Below are positions 19,372-21,396 of a DNA stretch of 21,396 bases, in pieces. Made by a program: the position numbers and the translations under genes. Below the pieces are notes generated by a model. It had not been told where the DNA came from and did no database searches. It saw nothing but the letters and a program-made list of their open reading frames with translations. Each line of letters opens with the position of its first letter. The stretch's first letter is position 1. Source of the stretch: a virus; IMG/VR virus record IMGVR_UViG_3300005733_000002, positions 1 to 21,396 of that record; one strand, 5' to 3'.

Positions 19372-19705
19372 ATATTTTATACACGGAAGGGATACCAGCG
19401 GAGGGCAGGGCTTTAACAGATATGATCTGGCGCTGAACGCCATCGATATGAATAATGCCGTCATTGGTTGGCATAGGTTCGAATACAGCGGTTGTAACTT
19501 CGATGTCGCTAGACGTTATAAGCTCGTTAAGATAGCGCTGGCTAACGCCAAGTGCCGTGGCGTCCAAGGTTATTGGAGTACCCTCAACGGGCGCACCATA
19601 TCCGCTAGTGTCGGGCGTAACAGGTGTGTACGTGATCACGCCCTGGTTAAATTCTGCCATTAGTTCATCGGCAGTGTTTTGCATATCTTGATAGAAATCA
19701 GCCAC
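19358..19705 (-). CDS. Head-closure-like neck protein (115 aa)
   Basis: The start is GTG 19705, overlapping the connector gene by eight bases, with GGTGG six bases upstream; a longer version would run far into the connector gene. The protein has an N-terminal helix (ADFYQDMQNTADELMAEFNQG), then strands (VITYTPVTPDT, GTPITLDATALGVSQRYLNEL, EVTTAVFEP) and ends DGIIHIDGVQRQIISVKALPSAG...YKIFV, a beta-barrel-like end. Size, position next to the DnaT-like connector, and the 'I-x-I-D-G-x-x-R-x-I' segment fit head-closure (lambda FII / SPP1 gp16-type) or related neck proteins. It would seal the head after packaging. Confidence 0.65.
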   Translation of the reverse strand: MADFYQDMQNTADELMAEFNQGVITYTPVTPDTSGYGAPVEGTPITLDATALGVSQRYLNELITSSDIEVTTAVFEPMPTNDGIIHIDGVQRQIISVKALPSAGIPSVYKIFVKG

Positions 19706-20123
19706 GGATAGCCACCATTTGAATGCCCGAACCACCGTTAGCAAGGAATGGCGCTAGTGTTGCGTTAAGCTTGCGGTAGATAGTAGTGCTCGTGCCTGAG
19801 TCTGAAAGCTTAATCGACACAGCGCCAACAACGGTTTTCTCGGTAACGCGCTGCCCAATCTCACCCATAGGATCTTGGCCTTTGTCGTACAATAAAGCAG
19901 CCTCCATTTGAGCGTTTAGTATGCCTTGCGGTACTTCTGTGTCGCCATTCCGTGGAAAGTCTAGCTCTTGATTTGGGTCAGTCTTATAACCAGAGTATGT
20001 CTGCCTATCTATATAATCAAGCGCCAGTGTTAGTGTAATGCTTGTATCACGCTCAAGCGTAATGCCACGCGCTGCTGCGTAGTTCTCGAAATCTGTTTGT
20101 TCAACGTAGCCGATGATTGCCAT
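19698..20123 (-). CDS. DnaT-like head-tail connector protein (141 aa)
   Basis: The start at ATG 20123 shares one base with the TAA before it and follows GGAG nine bases upstream; the earlier ATG at 20138 overlaps that ribosome binding site. The protein shows the pattern of the 'putative DnaT-like' phage family: GYVEQTDFENYAAARGITLERDTS at the start, LTLALDYIDRQ (about 31-41), YSGYKTDPNQELDFPRNG, and VPQGILNAQMEAALLYDKGQDP (66-87), ending with a strand region. Despite the name these act as head-tail adaptors similar to HK97 gp6. It connects portal and neck proteins and starts the connector block. Confidence 0.8.
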   Translation of the reverse strand: MAIIGYVEQTDFENYAAARGITLERDTSITLTLALDYIDRQTYSGYKTDPNQELDFPRNGDTEVPQGILNAQMEAALLYDKGQDPMGEIGQRVTEKTVVGAVSIKLSDSGTSTTIYRKLNATLAPFLANGGSGIQMVAIRG

Positions 20124-20674
20124 TAGTCGACACTCCATTCATATTTTAGTACGCCCTCGGGCGATTTATTCCCACCAGGGATCTGATCTATTACAACATA
20201 AGCGGTAGTAGGCGGGAACCCACGAGACGATGACGTGATGGCGTCAACTGTGGATGTCTGTCCACTCGCTCCACTGGTGCGCACATAAACGACATCGTTT
20301 GGCTCTACGCCTGATACATCCAATGTGCCACCTACTGATACCGTTATCCCGCTGTCACTGGCCACAACTCCGGTCTTATTGTTTACAGGATACGACGTAA
20401 GATCCGTAAATGTCCCACCTTCTACGCCACTTGTATAAACACGATAGCGCAAAGATCCATCGTGCACCTCTTGGCTTGATGACAGCAGGTTTGCGTCTTT
20501 TGTAATGGTGAACTTTAATACCACTGGCATAGTATCGCCAGTAAAATCGTAGAACGTCCTGAATAACCGCCCTTCGTCGTATGCTGTGCTGCCCTGTTCT
20601 GTTTTCAGTCGGCGCGTGCCAGTTATCGAGCTTGTGTATGTGTCGCTAAAAATACCCTGTTGTGTGTAGCTCAT
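20123..20674 (-). CDS. Hypothetical beta-rich phage structural protein (183 aa)
   Basis: The 183 residues are nearly all strand-type sequence with many Thr, Ser, Gly and Val (GTRRLKTEQGSTAYDEGRLFR, TMPVVLKFTITKDANLLSSS, GGTLDVSGVEPNDVVYVRTSG). There are no long helices and no signal peptide. It lies between the capsid side of the genome and the connector, so a capsid decoration or head-associated protein is likely. A SYTQQGIFSDTYTSSITGT N-terminus may be an anchoring arm. Family not recognised. The ribosome binding site is weak (AGGG). Confidence 0.62.
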   Translation of the reverse strand: MSYTQQGIFSDTYTSSITGTRRLKTEQGSTAYDEGRLFRTFYDFTGDTMPVVLKFTITKDANLLSSSQEVHDGSLRYRVYTSGVEGGTFTDLTSYPVNNKTGVVASDSGITVSVGGTLDVSGVEPNDVVYVRTSGASGQTSTVDAITSSSRGFPPTTAYVVIDQIPGGNKSPEGVLKYEWSVD

Positions 20675-20676
20675 TC

Positions 20677-21171
20677 TTATACCCTGTAAACACGAATAGC
20701 GCTACACGTCAGCGCTTTGATTGAACCTAACAATAAACCAATAGAGAATACAGTTGTCTTGGCTACGAATTGAACAGCAAACGTACCTGTAGACGTTATT
20801 CCGCAGTCTACATCATCAGTATCATTAACGATTGTTAGAGATCCAGAAACATAACTAGACACGTCAATCTCTACGCGATACGTTGCATCAACTTCTAGTA
20901 TTGTCTGCTTAATGAATATTCCGCCTAGTAATGTAGACGTAAACAATGCAAATCCAAGGGTAGAGAAGTCCACAACACCAGAAGCGTCTCCTGTTTCTTC
21001 TTCTGTCCAGCCTGTGCCGTTTGGTTCGGTAAATTCTGAATTCTGATTGATTGGAAATACAGCAACAGGATTAGAGTGATTCCGACGCTGCTGTAAGCGC
21101 AAATAATCGTCTCTTGTCTTCTTGGTTGAGTTCTTGAGGCTACCGCGTAATGTGCCTTTTACAATACCCAT
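20677..21171 (-). CDS. Hypothetical structural protein with carbohydrate-binding-like beta sandwich (164 aa)
   Basis: The start is ATG 21171, five bases after GAGG; the GTG at 21177 overlaps that site. Residues 1-30 are basic (VKGTLRGSLKNSTKKTRDDYLRLQQRR in part). From residue about 48 the sequence follows a CBM4/9-like jelly-roll pattern: GTGWTEEETGDASG, IFIKQTILEVDATYRVEIDVSSY, a 'GITSTGTFAVQFVA' segment, and SAIRVYRV at the end. Such domains in phages bind glycans on capsids or fibers. It follows a terminator and precedes another beta-rich protein. Role as head decoration is inferred. Confidence 0.6.
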   Translation of the reverse strand: MGIVKGTLRGSLKNSTKKTRDDYLRLQQRRNHSNPVAVFPINQNSEFTEPNGTGWTEEETGDASGVVDFSTLGFALFTSTLLGGIFIKQTILEVDATYRVEIDVSSYVSGSLTIVNDTDDVDCGITSTGTFAVQFVAKTTVFSIGLLLGSIKALTCSAIRVYRV

Positions 21172-21186
21172 AATCACCTCAAATAA

Positions 21187-21202
21187 AGCCCCTTACGGGG
21201 CT
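21187..21202 (-). terminator. Intrinsic terminator after the 53-aa gene
   Basis: AGCCCC and GGGGCT form a perfect six-pair stem with a four-base loop. On the minus strand the stem is followed by TTTATTT, giving a usable terminator five bases after the preceding gene's tandem stop codons. It probably lowers transcription into the connector genes after strong expression of the upstream (capsid-side) gene. A weaker T-rich stretch on the other side could allow limited function on the plus strand. Confidence 0.65.
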
Positions 21203-21207
21203 GTTTA

Positions 21208-21369
21208 TTACTTCTTATCGTCTTGCTTTTCTTGCTTTTCTTGAGTAGCAACAACTGACTTATGCTTTTGGCGCTTGATACGCTGTAGATCCTGATGGGA
21301 TACTAAGGAACCACCGATTAGGCCGTCTTTGTTTTTCTTTCCGGTTGATGTTGATGTTTCAACTGTCAT
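21208..21369 (-). CDS. Small lysine-rich protein (53 aa)
   Basis: The frame begins at ATG 21369 with AGGA seven bases upstream and ends in two consecutive TAA codons, followed by a terminator. The 53 residues are strongly charged: a Thr/Ser-rich start (TVETSTSTGKKNKDG), a short hydrophobic turn (LIGGSLVS) and a basic helix with a K/E/Q/D tail (RIKRQKHKSVVATQ, EKQEKQDDKK). It lies where many phages place a small gene after the major capsid gene. Family unknown; a flexible capsid- or nucleic-acid-binding peptide is possible. Confidence 0.6.
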   Translation of the reverse strand: MTVETSTSTGKKNKDGLIGGSLVSHQDLQRIKRQKHKSVVATQEKQEKQDDKK

Positions 21370-21396
21370 TTTATTTTCCTATAAAATACAGGCGGG

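Noticed and set aside
19366-19386. Rightward TTGACA followed by TATACA near 19365-19386
   Set aside because: Only about 7-8 bases separate the boxes and no rightward gene follows; the reverse strand has a well spaced promoter instead.
1-21396. tRNA genes, CRISPR arrays, insertion sequences, attachment sites, self-splicing introns
   Set aside because: I looked for cloverleaf-like arms, regularly spaced repeats, transposase motifs and interrupted genes and saw none that could be supported by reading alone.

Overview
The window is part of the genome of a tailed double-stranded DNA phage (or prophage) with siphovirus-type tail genes. Its host is very probably a Gram-negative gammaproteobacterium. 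The reasons are a lambda-like tail module (tube, G/GT-type chaperones, tape measure, tip/host-specificity protein, fibers), an outer-membrane spanin lipoprotein, and accessory families typical of enterobacterial and marine gammaproteobacterial phages (DUF551, DUF2591/NinX, YopX, DUF5675). No integrase, tRNA, rRNA, CRISPR array or insertion sequence is visible. Portal, terminase and major capsid genes are not in the window and should lie beyond position 21396.

Layout, read leftward in the direction of late transcription. From 21369 to 19358 (- strand) there is a small basic protein, an intrinsic terminator, two beta-rich structural proteins, a DnaT-like head-tail connector and a head-closure-like protein. 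From 19371 to 17392 a promoter-bearing cassette of eight very small genes (zinc-binding, membrane and DUF551/DUF2591-like proteins) sits between connector and MuF genes and is tightly chained by ATGA overlaps. From 17395 to 4669 the order is MuF-like minor head protein, an HslV/proteasome-like Ntn hydrolase, HK97-gp10-like protein, DUF551 protein, tail terminator, an unknown gene, tail tube, the tail chaperone pair with a complete -1 frameshift signal, tape measure, distal tail protein, hub protein, gpJ-like tip protein and two fibers. From 4216 to 3296 a lysis group follows: DUF5675 protein, holin-like peptide, and overlapping i-spanin-like and o-spanin genes. A single rightward membrane-protein gene (4303-4644) lies between fibers and lysis genes.

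The left end is an accessory/early-type region with divergent transcription from about 1500-1590. Seven rightward small genes (1610-3299) run head-on into the lysis genes, with overlapping stop codons. Leftward there are six small genes (1183 to the window edge), preceded by two consecutive promoter-hairpin-terminator units that contain no open reading frame and look like two related small RNAs (about 56 and 90 nt).

Most worth a second look: the paired small-RNA units at 1316-1538, the textbook slippery site plus hairpin at 13502-13540, the Ntn-hydrolase gene within the virion operon, and the promoter-bearing small-gene cassette at 17392-19371.
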